From: CAYVKY01 sp964452115
Lineage (GTDB): Bacteria > Bacteroidota > Ignavibacteria > Tepidaquicellales > Tepidaquicellaceae
DNA length: 34,798 nucleotides
Reading direction: 5' to 3'
Assembly (NCBI GenBank): GCA_964452115.1
Contig: CAYVKY010000005.1
Span: 1-34,798, forward strand
The translations under genes were made by a program, and so were the position numbers. Under the pieces are notes generated by a model. The model saw only the letters and a program-made list of their open reading frames with translations, was not told where the DNA came from and did no database searches. Shown one piece after another: positions 24,484 through 33,604 of the stretch. Each line of letters opens with the position of its first letter. The stretch's first letter is position 1.

Positions 24484-26199
24484 ATGATAGAGAGACTGAT
24501 TATTAAGAACTATCTGATTATTAAAAATGCAGAACTCGAATTCAGCAAAGGACTGAATATTCTAACCGGTGAAACCGGTGCAGGAAAATCTATCATACTT
24601 GATTCATTGTCATTGATACTAGGTGAGAGAGCGGACTATTCGATTATTAAAAATGACAAAGACAAATTAATTGTCGAAGGTCATTTTGAATTCGACAATA
24701 AAAGAATTAAAAATTTTATTAATGAGAAATCACTCGACCTGATTGAAAATAACGGTCTGATGAAAGTGATAATACGCAGGGAGCTTAATAAAAAAGGAGT
24801 AAGCCGGAATTTTATAAACGATACGCCCGTGTCTGCAGGAGATCTGAAAGAATTCGGCGACCTGATAGTTGATATTCATTCGCAGAATGAACATCAGTCT
24901 CTTCTGAAAAAAGAAACGCATATCGAAGTGCTTGATGAGTATATGTCTGATGACAATCTTGTGCAGGAGTATTCTTCGGAATTTAGAAAATATAAATGTC
25001 TGATTGATGAATATACCGATACTCTACGGAAAAAAGATGAACTAACGGAAAAAAGAACGTACATTGAATTTCAGCTTCGTGAAATAAATACCGTGAATCC
25101 GTCGGAGAACGAAGATGAAAACATTGAATCAGTTTTGGGCAGACTCGAAAACACAGAAGAAATATCTTCATCGGTTACATCGGTTCTTCAGAATCTGAAG
25201 GATGACGAAAAAAATGTGTTGGGCAGAATTTCACAGTCAATCAGAGAACTTCAGAAAATTTCAAAATATGACAATGACCTGACCGGCAGTGCAGGCGAAC
25301 TCGAAAATGCATTTATTACAATAAAAGAAATTGCAGACTCGCTGGAATCATACAGAAATTCACTCCATTTTGACCCGGATAAAACCGAAGAATTACGGGA
25401 ACGGCTCGGTCAGTTGTCATTTCTGAAGAAAAGATTTAACCTGTCGGTGAATGAACTTATTTCAAAAGCGAAAGAACTTGAAAAGGAACTGAACCTTGCA
25501 GATAATTTTGATTTTGAAATTGAAAAGCAAAAGAAAGAATGTGCAGCTCAGAAAGAGCGCGTGATTTCTGCGGGGGAAAAACTTTCAGAAAAAAGAAAAT
25601 CCGCTGCAAAAAAACTTTCGAAAGAAGTAAATAAATATCTTAAGGAAGTCGGTTTTGAGAGTGCATCGTTTGATGTTGAATTCGGACTTAATCCGCATAA
25701 GAGCGATGAATTTTTCAGTTTTAAACTAAAAGGAGAAGCTGCAGGATTTTCTGGCAGCGGATTTGACGACATCGAATTTATGATTATCACAAATAAAGGA
25801 GATACATATCATCCATTGCGGAAAACTGCGTCCGGAGGCGAAATTTCAAGAATTATGCTTGCAATCAAAGCATCGCTGTCACTGAAGGACGACATACCCG
25901 TTCTTATTTTTGACGAGATAGACGCAGGAATAAGCGGCAGAGTTGCTCTGAAGGTCGGTAAGGTGCTTAAACAGCTTTCGGCGACACATCAGCTCATATG
26001 CATCACTCATCTGGCTCAGATTGCAGCGCTGAGCGAAAATCATTTTTCGGTAACAAAGAAAATTTCCGGTCAGGAAACAATCACCGAAATCAAAAAAATC
26101 AATGGTGAAGAAAAAGTGATTGAAGTCGCCAAACTTTTAAGCGGCGATAAAGTTACAGAACATTCGATTAATAACGCGCGTGAACTTATTCAGGTCTGA
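24484..26199 (+). CDS. recN: DNA repair protein RecN
   Basis: A 571-residue SMC-like ATPase for double-strand break repair, of typical length. Walker A is GETGAGKS (29-36) in the stretch LNILTGETGAGKSIILDSLS. A long coiled-coil region covers about residues 150-400. The ABC-type C-terminal half carries the signature TASGGEISRIMLAIKA, Walker B VLIFDEIDAGISG and a THLAQIAAL block. It starts at an ATG directly after the AT-rich candidate origin spacer and ends three bases from the convergent DinB-family gene. No LexA-type operator was recognised. Confidence 0.96.
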   Translation: MIERLIIKNYLIIKNAELEFSKGLNILTGETGAGKSIILDSLSLILGERADYSIIKNDKDKLIVEGHFEFDNKRIKNFINEKSLDLIENNGLMKVIIRRELNKKGVSRNFINDTPVSAGDLKEFGDLIVDIHSQNEHQSLLKKETHIEVLDEYMSDDNLVQEYSSEFRKYKCLIDEYTDTLRKKDELTEKRTYIEFQLREINTVNPSENEDENIESVLGRLENTEEISSSVTSVLQNLKDDEKNVLGRISQSIRELQKISKYDNDLTGSAGELENAFITIKEIADSLESYRNSLHFDPDKTEELRERLGQLSFLKKRFNLSVNELISKAKELEKELNLADNFDFEIEKQKKECAAQKERVISAGEKLSEKRKSAAKKLSKEVNKYLKEVGFESASFDVEFGLNPHKSDEFFSFKLKGEAAGFSGSGFDDIEFMIITNKGDTYHPLRKTASGGEISRIMLAIKASLSLKDDIPVLIFDEIDAGISGRVALKVGKVLKQLSATHQLICITHLAQIAALSENHFSVTKKISGQETITEIKKINGEEKVIEVAKLLSGDKVTEHSINNARELIQV

Positions 26200-26202
26200 T
26201 TG

Positions 26203-26706
26203 CTACATCGGAGGCTGTAAACCCATAGATTCCCATTCTTCTTTTGACGGACCGTAAAATCCCGGAACTTTTAGTCCCGCCTGCCTCATTAAAACTGTAA
26301 TTTGTCCGCGATGATGAATCTGGTGTTTAACCAGCGAGTCGAGAACCTGAGATTTTGTCCACATTTCCCCGTACATTTCGACTTCCTCGCTCAGTGAATT
26401 ATCATTCCAGTTTAAATTAAGTCCTTGAACAAGCGACTTGGACAATTTATCATAAGACTTTAATATAATTTCAGCAAAAACAGGAGATTCCTCCTCAATA
26501 TTTGATGCTGAAATCATTAGTCCTGCTCTTGAGCACATTTCCTGAAGCGTAACAGCCAGATGCCACGCGATAAATCCAAGTGTCCGTCCTTCATCATAGA
26601 CCTTGACATTCAGAGATTCATCTGTGAGTGCAGAAAGAACTTTTAGTGTTGCACTGCTTTCCTGCTCCCAGTCTTTCAGAAATTCATTTATTGTGATGTA
26701 TGACAT
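26203..26706 (-). CDS. DinB-family four-helix-bundle protein
   Basis: A 167-residue DinB/YfiT-type putative metalloenzyme. Candidate metal-binding histidines are in GFIAWHLAVTL and LVKHQIHHRGQITVLMRQAG, the usual three-His arrangement, and the C-terminal PGFYGPSKEEW is typical. Family members include bacillithiol- and mycothiol-dependent transferases, but most are uncharacterised. It begins 11 bases downstream of mnmG on the same strand and probably shares its transcript, and converges on recN. Function unknown beyond the fold. Confidence 0.85.
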   Translation of the reverse strand: MSYITINEFLKDWEQESSATLKVLSALTDESLNVKVYDEGRTLGFIAWHLAVTLQEMCSRAGLMISASNIEEESPVFAEIILKSYDKLSKSLVQGLNLNWNDNSLSEEVEMYGEMWTKSQVLDSLVKHQIHHRGQITVLMRQAGLKVPGFYGPSKEEWESMGLQPPM

Positions 26707-26717
26707 AGTTTTAAAAT

Positions 26718-28619
26718 TTATTTTTTCATGTAAATTAAGATTGCCGAAATGTCCGATGGTCTTACTCCTGCAATCCGCATTGCCTGCCCAATCGAACGTG
26801 GGCGAATTTTTTCAAGTTTATCCAATGCCTCAGACGACAGAGATTTTATTTTTGAGTATTTAAACGTATCGGGGATCATGATATTTTCATTTGTAAAAAA
26901 TCTTTCTACCTGCTCTTTTTGGCGGACAATATATCCTTCGTATTTAAGGAAAGTTTCAATCTGCATAATAACATCATCACTGCTTCTGATTTTCTCAATC
27001 AAATTTCCGCCGGCGTTAGTAATTAACGGAAGGATTTCACTTAAAGAAACCTCGTTTCTTTTGACGATGTTTGAAATAAATTCGCCTTGGTTTATTGTGC
27101 TGGATGATTTGGAAGAAAGATAACTATTTACCGAAGACGGAGAAATTGTATTTGCCTTGAAATATTTTATACCGTCGCTGATTAATTCTTCTTTTCTGTC
27201 GAGTTCGTCTATGTATTTTTTGTCAATTAAACCGAGTTCAAAACCTTTCCTCATAAGCCTCAAATCGGCATTATCCTGTCTGAGTATCAGCCTGTATTCT
27301 GACGAAGACGTAAACATTCTATACGGCTCCAGAGGAATTTTATTAATCAGGTCGTCAATGAGTACGCCGATGTATGCCTCATCCCTGCGAAGAATAAATT
27401 CCGGCTGATTTTTAATTTTCAGTGCGGCATTAATTCCCGCAATCAATCCCTGAGCAGCAGCTTCTTCATAACCTGAAGTACCGTTTACCTGTCCTGCATT
27501 ATAAAGTCCTGAAACGATTTTCGTTTCCAGAGTCTGCTTTATCTGATGAGTCGGGAAAAAATCATATTCTACGGCATAACCTTGCTTAATAATCCTTACG
27601 TTTTCGAGTCCCTGAATAGTTTTAGCGGCTTTCAACTGCACGTCTGCAGGCAGTGATGTTGAAAAACCGTTCATATATATCGTACCGCCATCGAGGGTTT
27701 CCGGTTCAAGGAAAATCTGATGTCTCGGCCTGTCGGAAAACCTGTTAATTTTATCTTCGATAGACGGACAGTATCTCGGTCCAACGCCTTTAATTCTTCC
27801 CGTGAACAAAGGTGAATCTTCAAAGCCGGTTCTGAGAATATCGTGCGTTAATCTGTTCGTATGTGTCAGATAGCAGTTTACCTGTTTAAGGTAAGGAAAC
27901 TCTTTTTTCGAGGACAGATGAGAAAACGGAGCAGGATTTAAGTCCCCTTCCTGAATTTCAGTTTTTGAAAAATCTATTGAATTTATATCGAGTCTTGGAG
28001 GTGTACCGGTTTTAAGTCGTCCCGTCACAAAACCAAGTGATAGAAGTGATTCAGAAAGTCCGTGTGCTGGTTTTTCCCCTACTCGTCCGCCGTGAGTCTG
28101 TTCTTTTCCCGTAAACATAACCGCATTCAGAAATGTACCGGAGCATATTATCACGGCTTTGGTGTCATATTCGTTTCCCTGTTCTGTTTTAACTCCTTTG
28201 ACGTAATATTTATAATTTTCATCACTTGATTCATCTACAACTAATTCCGTAATTGTCTCCTGAACAAATGTGATACCCTCAGCATCTGAAATCATTCCTT
28301 TTGCTGTTATGATATATTTTTCTTTATCGGACTGGCAACGGGGAGACCATACAGCAGGACCTTTGGATTTATTCAGCATTTTAAACTGAATTCCGGTTAA
28401 ATCCGCAAGTCTGCCCATTGCACCGCCCAAAGCATCAATTTCTTTAACTAAATGACCCTTCGCGGTGCCTCCGATTGAAGGATTGCAGCTCATTCTGCCC
28501 GTTGCGTTCAGATCCATTGAAAAAAGTCCAACGCTGCAACCCATTTTGCTTGCCGCTACTGATGCCTCGATGCCTGCGTGACCTCCGCCAATGATTATTA
28601 TGTCAAAATTTTTATTCAT
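26718..28619 (-). CDS. mnmG: tRNA uridine-5-carboxymethylaminomethyl modification enzyme MnmG (GidA)
   Basis: A 633-residue FAD protein which, with MnmE, modifies the wobble uridine of several tRNAs. The dinucleotide-binding motif is IIIGGGHAGIEAS at the N-terminus. Other conserved blocks are SCNPSIGGTAKGHLVKEID, GTFLNAVMFTGKEQTHGGRV, RLKTGTPPRLD, GVGPRYCPSIEDK, MNGFSTSLP, NGTSGYEEAAAQGL and the C-terminal RPRSIGQAMRIAGVRPSD. Length matches the family. mnmG is frequently found near oriC, and here it lies about 4 kb from the candidate origin. Two parS-like palindromes lie just upstream of its start codon, so they may overlap its promoter. Confidence 0.97.
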   Translation of the reverse strand: MNKNFDIIIIGGGHAGIEASVAASKMGCSVGLFSMDLNATGRMSCNPSIGGTAKGHLVKEIDALGGAMGRLADLTGIQFKMLNKSKGPAVWSPRCQSDKEKYIITAKGMISDAEGITFVQETITELVVDESSDENYKYYVKGVKTEQGNEYDTKAVIICSGTFLNAVMFTGKEQTHGGRVGEKPAHGLSESLLSLGFVTGRLKTGTPPRLDINSIDFSKTEIQEGDLNPAPFSHLSSKKEFPYLKQVNCYLTHTNRLTHDILRTGFEDSPLFTGRIKGVGPRYCPSIEDKINRFSDRPRHQIFLEPETLDGGTIYMNGFSTSLPADVQLKAAKTIQGLENVRIIKQGYAVEYDFFPTHQIKQTLETKIVSGLYNAGQVNGTSGYEEAAAQGLIAGINAALKIKNQPEFILRRDEAYIGVLIDDLINKIPLEPYRMFTSSSEYRLILRQDNADLRLMRKGFELGLIDKKYIDELDRKEELISDGIKYFKANTISPSSVNSYLSSKSSSTINQGEFISNIVKRNEVSLSEILPLITNAGGNLIEKIRSSDDVIMQIETFLKYEGYIVRQKEQVERFFTNENIMIPDTFKYSKIKSLSSEALDKLEKIRPRSIGQAMRIAGVRPSDISAILIYMKK

Positions 28620-28629
28620 TCATTGATAT

Positions 28630-28645
28630 TGTTTCTCAAGAAACA
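28630..28645. promoter_or_regulatory. parS-like palindrome 1
   Basis: TGTTTCTCAAGAAACA has perfect 7-bp arms and matches the widespread chromosomal parS site TGTTTCACGTGAAACA at 13 of 16 positions. It begins 10 bases upstream of the mnmG start codon. Confidence 0.6.
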
Positions 28646-28654
28646 TTTTGCCAA

Positions 28655-28670
28655 TGTTTCCCGAGAAACA
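28655..28670. promoter_or_regulatory. parS-like palindrome 2
   Basis: TGTTTCCCGAGAAACA matches the parS consensus TGTTTCACGTGAAACA at 14 of 16 positions. It lies 25 bases, start to start, from the first copy. The two share TGTTTC and AGAAACA exactly. Confidence 0.65.
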
Positions 28671-28868
28671 TATTTAAGTATGTAATTTACAAGAATTAAA
28701 TTTAAGTATGTGTAAAATCAATGTTATAAAAAATAATTCTCGTTTTAATTTACAAAAATTATTTTAAAAAAATAATTATAAAATAAATACAGTTTTCAGG
28801 AATTTAAATAATGAATATATCGTTTTATGGTTCATAAAAGTTTCTATAAATTAAAATTTGAAAAAAAT

Positions 28869-29852
28869 ATGAAAAAATTCCTTAAAATTCTGTTGGTATT
28901 TGTATTTATAATTGTCATTATTGCTGTTGCCGGATACATTTATTTTTTAAAGGTGTATCCGAAGGTTGCCAAAGCCGAGGATATTAAAATTGAAGTTACA
29001 CAGGCGCGTCTTGATCGCGGTAAATATCTCGTTAATAATGTTTGCGCATGTGTTGACTGCCATTCGAGCCGCGACTTAGGTACATTTGGCGCACCGTTAG
29101 TTGAAGGTACTGAGGGTAAGGGCGGATTTGAGTTTAATGAAGATTTCGGACTTCCGGGAAAATTTTATGCACGGAATATTACGCCCGCATCGCTTGGCAG
29201 CTGGACTGACGGCGAAATTCTCCGCGCAATCACGCAGGGTGTGAGCCGCGACGGAGAGCCGCTTTTTCCGCTGATGGCTTATCCGAATTACGGCAGTATG
29301 GATAAAGAAGATGTTTATTCAATCATCACTTACCTGCGTACATTGAAACCGATTGAAAATGTTGTTCCCGAGTCGCGCCCGTCATTTCCCGTGAACCTGA
29401 TTATGCGCACTCTGGCAGGTTCAAATAATTTCGGAAAAATGCCCGATAAATCAAACACAGTGGAATATGGAAAATATCTTGTGAATGCTGCAAACTGCAG
29501 CGACTGTCATACCCCGTCGGATAACGGCAAACCTATTATGGATAAATATCTCTCAGGCGGTGATGGTGCTGTGTTTCCCGGTAATATGATTGTCCGCCCT
29601 GCAAATATTACACCCGATATTAAAACCGGCATCGGTTCCTGGAGCAGGCAGGATTTTATAAATAAATTCCGTTCTTACTCAAAAGAAAAATTTGTGCCCG
29701 TTAAACTCAACCAAGGCGATTTCAATACATATATGCCGTGGACATTTTACGGAAATATGACCGAAGAAGACCTTGGCGCAATTTATGATTATCTCAGAAC
29801 GGTTCCTGCGGTTGAGCACAGCGTCACAAAATTTGAAAAGAAACTGTACTAA
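28869..29852 (+). CDS. Membrane-anchored diheme cytochrome c
   Basis: A 327-residue c-type cytochrome with two domains. Residues 4-27 form a membrane anchor (LKILLVFVFIIVIIAVAGYI). Heme sites are C61-V-D-C64-H65 and C210-S-D-C213-H214. Each domain has a Met-containing segment followed by a YLRT helix (LMAYPNYGSM...ITYLRTLKP and YMPWTFYGNM...YDYLRTV) that could provide the sixth ligand. Such proteins resemble cytochrome subunits of membrane dehydrogenases, but no dehydrogenase gene is adjacent. I chose the ATG at 28869 because it gives a standard MKKFLKILL signal; an ATG at 28827 would add 14 residues. No ribosome site was seen for either. Confidence 0.85.
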   Translation: MKKFLKILLVFVFIIVIIAVAGYIYFLKVYPKVAKAEDIKIEVTQARLDRGKYLVNNVCACVDCHSSRDLGTFGAPLVEGTEGKGGFEFNEDFGLPGKFYARNITPASLGSWTDGEILRAITQGVSRDGEPLFPLMAYPNYGSMDKEDVYSIITYLRTLKPIENVVPESRPSFPVNLIMRTLAGSNNFGKMPDKSNTVEYGKYLVNAANCSDCHTPSDNGKPIMDKYLSGGDGAVFPGNMIVRPANITPDIKTGIGSWSRQDFINKFRSYSKEKFVPVKLNQGDFNTYMPWTFYGNMTEEDLGAIYDYLRTVPAVEHSVTKFEKKLY

Positions 29853-29958
29853 AAATTTTCAAAAAAAAATATTACTGCCTCCTTTTAATTTCTTGAAAAT
29901 TTCGTATGAATTCGGATTTTTGTATTGTAAGATTAATATCTCTTTTTTAGTTTAAATA

Positions 29959-31433
29959 ATGGAGATAAAACCAAAACTGAATTTGTTCGATACATCCATC
30001 GTCGTAATCAGCCTGATTATCGGCATAGGAATTTTCCGCACTCCATCGGAAGTTGCAATGCATACGGGCAATGAATTTTCGTTTTATCTTGTATGGATTA
30101 TCGGAGGAATAATATGCCTCATCGGCGGACTTACTTACGCCGAGATAGGCGCGCGAAAGCCTTATGCAGGGGGCTTTTACAAGTTACTTTCCGAATATTA
30201 CAATCCCGCTTTTGCGTTTATGATTAACTGGATAGGCGTCACTATTACCGCCTGCGCAACCTATGCAGCGATATCGCTCATCGGTGCGGATTATATTTCA
30301 ACAATTACGGATTCGGCATTTCTGAATTCNNNNNNNNNNNNNNNNNNNNNNNNNNNNNNNNNNNNNNNNNNNNNNNNNNNNNNNNNNNNNNNNNNNNNNN
30401 NNNNNNNNNNNNNNNNNNNNNNNNNNNNNCGCTCATCGGTGCGGATTATATTTCAACAATTACGGATTCGGCATTTCTGAATTCTGACACCGGAAAAAAA
30501 ATAATCGCATCATCACTTGTGATTTTGGTATTTATAATTAACATAACGGGAGTAAAAACGGGTTCTATTGCGCTGAATATATTCACGGTTTTTAAAATCT
30601 CCGTAATTTTGTTTTTTGCAGTAACCGGATTTTTCATACATTCGGCAATCGGCCAGCAGACATCCCCTGCCTACATCCCGTCTGCCTCAGCTTTTTCGGG
30701 ATTGTCCGACGGACTTGTTGCGGCGCTTTTTACATACGGCGGCTACCAGTTGTCAATCAATCTCGCTTCGGATGTAATAAATCCAAAACGCAACCTCCCG
30801 CTCGGTATTATAATTGGTACGGTTGCAACAGCGGCAATATATCTGCTTGTAAACACTGCGGGCATTAAGTTTGCGGGCATTGGCACGCTGGCTCATTCAC
30901 CTGCAATTGCACATGATATCGGTACGGCGCTTCTGGGGCAGACCGGGGGGAGCATTGTTTCTTTTGCCATAGTCATTTCTGTTCTTGGATTTCTGAATGT
31001 GTCGTTTCTTTATATGCAGAGAACTTTTTTCGCAATGGCAAGCGACAAAGTGATTCCGCAGTCATTCATGCGTCTGAATCCGAAAACGCAGGCACAGGAA
31101 ATTCCTCTCGTTTTTCTTACGCTCATTACAATATTTTTCATAATATTTCAGGGCACATTCAGTAAAATTCTGAATCTTGTAATATTCAACGATGCACTGA
31201 CAATTGCAATTGTTGCTTCAACAATTTTTATGATGCGGCGCAGGGATACTGCTTACAGCGGTTTCAAAGTACCCTTATATCCTGTGCTGCCGGCTATATT
31301 GATAATATCACTTGTTTATATTTCAATTCATTCGTTTATCGCAAGTCCGATGCAGGGATTGTTCAGCGTGATTTTTTTCCTTTTTGGCTACCCGCTTTAC
31401 AGGATATTCGTTAAACTGAATTCCCGAAAATAG
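29959..31433 (+). CDS. APC-family amino acid permease, interrupted by a scaffold gap
   Basis: The left part (29959-30329) encodes MEIKPKLNLFDTSIVVISLI followed by IGIGIFRTPSEVAM and further membrane helices; the right part runs to 31433. The order of helices, the GIGIFRTP motif and the QLSINLASDVINPKRNLP segment fit the amino acid-polyamine-organocation transporters. The 100 N plus a duplicated 55 bp break the frame: the span is 1475 bp, not a multiple of three. Removing 30330-30484 leaves 1320 bp, a continuous frame of 439 residues with about twelve membrane segments. The gene is therefore probably intact in the organism. The substrate cannot be read from the sequence. Confidence 0.85.
30275..30484. 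other. Scaffold gap (100 N) flanked by a 55-bp identical overlap
   Basis: Bases 30330-30429 are exactly 100 N. The 55 bases before the gap (30275-30329) are identical to the 55 bases after it (30430-30484). This is what is left when two contigs that overlap by an assembler word length are joined by a scaffolder without merging. It is an artefact and not a biological repeat. Confidence 0.95.
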
Positions 31434-31496
31434 ATTACTTATTACATTTTTTATCATTCGATAATAAATTATTTTTACGATTAACTTAAAATACAG

Positions 31497-32579
31497 ATGT
31501 TTGATAAATTAATAGAACGGAAAATCGGTGAAGAAACGCAGCTGGCAGGAGCAATTCAGAAGTTTACTCTGCACGATATTGAATCAAGCAGGATGTCTGC
31601 ATTCACAAAAGCCTTTATCGCGGCGGAGATGCCCGAAGGCGGCTTCAGGGCAGATCTTGAAGACCTGATTGATAAATCCGTAAAACTGAATCTGAATTTT
31701 ACTATCAGGCCGAAGTGGACTATACTCCATTACGTTTTCGGCTCATTTGATTCCAAACCCGTTGAACAGATTCTCTCCCGAATCGGAATTTTTAAATACT
31801 ACAGGTTTTACGAAGAGTCAATCCGTCCGTATGTTATTGAATCGGGACTAATGGTTATCACAAAGAAAAAAGTGAGCGACCTGATAGACGATGCAAACAA
31901 GATTTTATATGAAAAGTTAATCACTGAACCGTCAGCCGTAAAAACGAAAAATTTTTTCATACATTTGTTTAAACTCAAATACGAAGAAACCACCGACATC
32001 AACCTTGATGCATCGGTGCCGTACGGTTTCATCAGAATTTTTCTTGAAGATAAAGAATACACTGAGATACTTGGAAAATTTTTGACACTTCGCAAACTCG
32101 ATGATGACAAGGAAATCAACCTTAAAACAATAATAAAGCTCATAAACGGAAAATATATTTCCGAAGAAGAACTTGCCGAAGCGCCCAAACCCGCCGAAGA
32201 AAATGCGGATAAGAAACCGGATATCATTGATGTTGAACTTGAACCGGAAATCCCCGCGGAAGAGCCGGAAGAAGAGCCCGCGCCTGCACCGGCACCGGAA
32301 AAAAAGCCGGTGAAAGAAACAATTTCACTTCCGGACTCTGAAATTTTTGCGCTGTTCAAAACGGATAAGATTTTAAAAATCTTAAAAAAAATATTCCATA
32401 ACGACCGCAACGAAATGTTCGGAATCATAAGTCAGTTGGAAGGAATCCGGAAATGGGATGATGCATCACCGGTGCTGAAAGAGCTGTTTGAAAAAAACAA
32501 CGTAAATCTTTACGACCGCGATGTGCTGCTTTTTGTAAATACAATCAACGATTATTTTAACAGAAAAAACGATAATTAA
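31497..32579 (+). CDS. Unrecognised protein: folded N-domain, acidic proline-rich linker, helical C-domain
   Basis: A 360-residue protein I do not recognise. Residues 1-225 look folded and largely helical (GAIQKFTLHDIESSRM; FTIRPKWTILHYVFGSFDSK; INLDASVPYGFIRIFLEDKEY). Residues about 228-285 are an acidic Pro/Glu/Ala linker (EEPEEEPAPAPAPEKKP). Residues about 285-355 form a compact helical tail (LKILKKIFHNDRNEMFGIIS; YDRDVLLFVNTINDYFNRK). There is no signal peptide or membrane segment. Its TAA overlaps the obg ATG by one base (TAATG), implying translational coupling with obg and surE. The plan resembles the 701-residue protein at 19034, but no sequence similarity was seen. Function unknown. 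Confidence 0.85.
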   Translation: MFDKLIERKIGEETQLAGAIQKFTLHDIESSRMSAFTKAFIAAEMPEGGFRADLEDLIDKSVKLNLNFTIRPKWTILHYVFGSFDSKPVEQILSRIGIFKYYRFYEESIRPYVIESGLMVITKKKVSDLIDDANKILYEKLITEPSAVKTKNFFIHLFKLKYEETTDINLDASVPYGFIRIFLEDKEYTEILGKFLTLRKLDDDKEINLKTIIKLINGKYISEEELAEAPKPAEENADKKPDIIDVELEPEIPAEEPEEEPAPAPAPEKKPVKETISLPDSEIFALFKTDKILKILKKIFHNDRNEMFGIISQLEGIRKWDDASPVLKELFEKNNVNLYDRDVLLFVNTINDYFNRKNDN

Positions 32580-33604
32580 TGTTCATAGATTACGCTAAAA
32601 TTTTAATTAAATCAGGAGACGGCGGCAACGGATGCGTGAGTTTCCGGAGGGAAAAATACGTTCCGAAGGGCGGTCCCAACGGCGGTGACGGCGGCAAGGG
32701 CGGCGATATAATATTTATTGCCGATGCGCAGCTGACGACACTGATTGATTTCAGATATAGAAAACTTTACAAAGGCAAGCGCGGCAAACACGGCGAGGGC
32801 GGCGATAAAACGGGGCGAAACGGCGAAAACTGCATCATCAAAGTTCCATGCGGATGTGTTATAAAAAATTTTGAAACCGGCGAGGTAATCACCGAACTTT
32901 TAAAAGACAAAGAAGAAAAAATAATTTTAAAAGGCGGCAGAGGCGGCAAGGGCAACACACATTTTAAAACTTCCACGAACCGCGCTCCGAGATACTGCGA
33001 AACCGGTAAACCCGGAGAAGAGATGAAGGTTGTGCTAGAACTTAAACTAATTGCGGATGTCGGGCTGGTAGGATTTCCGAATGCGGGCAAGTCAACTTTA
33101 ATTTCAAAAATTTCCGCCGCAAAACCGAAAATTGCCGATTACCCTTTCACCACACTTATTCCGAATCTGGGAATTGTCAGATACAGGGATTATGAATCGT
33201 TTGTGGTTGCGGATATTCCCGGAATCATCGAAGGCGCTTCCGAAGGCAAGGGGCTCGGACTGCAGTTCCTGAGGCATATAGAGCGCACGCGGATTTTATT
33301 GTATATGATTGATGCAACGCAGCTTGAAGGAAAAAAGCCGAAGGAATTTTTTGCACAGTTTAAAATTCTCGAATCCGAACTTAAAAAGTACAGCGACAAG
33401 CTCAGCAAAAAACCATATGTAATCTGTTTCACGAAAACCGATGCGATATCGGATGAACTGAAAAAGAAATTAAACAAGGCAAACGAAATAAATATTTCTT
33501 CCGTAACCGGAGAAAATCTGGAAAAATTAAAAGACATTTTATACAATAAATTAAATCATCCCGAGGAAAATGAAACAACGTCCGACGATACTGATATCAA
33601 ATGA
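32579..33604 (+). CDS. obg: GTPase Obg
   Basis: A 341-residue Obg/CgtA GTPase involved in 50S ribosome maturation and stress responses. The glycine-rich Obg fold fills residues 1-158 (KSGDGGNGCVSFRREKYVPKG, GGPNGGDGGKGGD, GGRGGKGNTHFKTS). The G domain follows with G1 GFPNAGKST (165-173), the switch region DYPFTTLIPNLG, G3 DIPG and G4 TKTD. The C-terminal extension found in some Obg proteins is absent; this length matches the short form. The gene is coupled to its upstream neighbour by TAATG and its 3' end overlaps surE by 35 bases. Confidence 0.97.
   Translation: MFIDYAKILIKSGDGGNGCVSFRREKYVPKGGPNGGDGGKGGDIIFIADAQLTTLIDFRYRKLYKGKRGKHGEGGDKTGRNGENCIIKVPCGCVIKNFETGEVITELLKDKEEKIILKGGRGGKGNTHFKTSTNRAPRYCETGKPGEEMKVVLELKLIADVGLVGFPNAGKSTLISKISAAKPKIADYPFTTLIPNLGIVRYRDYESFVVADIPGIIEGASEGKGLGLQFLRHIERTRILLYMIDATQLEGKKPKEFFAQFKILESELKKYSDKLSKKPYVICFTKTDAISDELKKKLNKANEINISSVTGENLEKLKDILYNKLNHPEENETTSDDTDIK

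Noticed and set aside
29773..29955. A 60-residue plus-strand open frame overlapping the end of the cytochrome gene
   Set aside because: It is out of frame with the cytochrome, starts inside it and has no ribosome site or recognisable product.
29959..31433. Reading the permease as a frameshifted pseudogene or as two genes
   Set aside because: The frame break comes only from the 100 N plus the duplicated 55 bp; merging the overlap restores one open frame.
31808..32428. A 206-residue minus-strand open frame rich in Ser, Gly and Ala
   Set aside because: It is the antisense shadow of the acidic linker of the 360-residue protein, which explains its composition.
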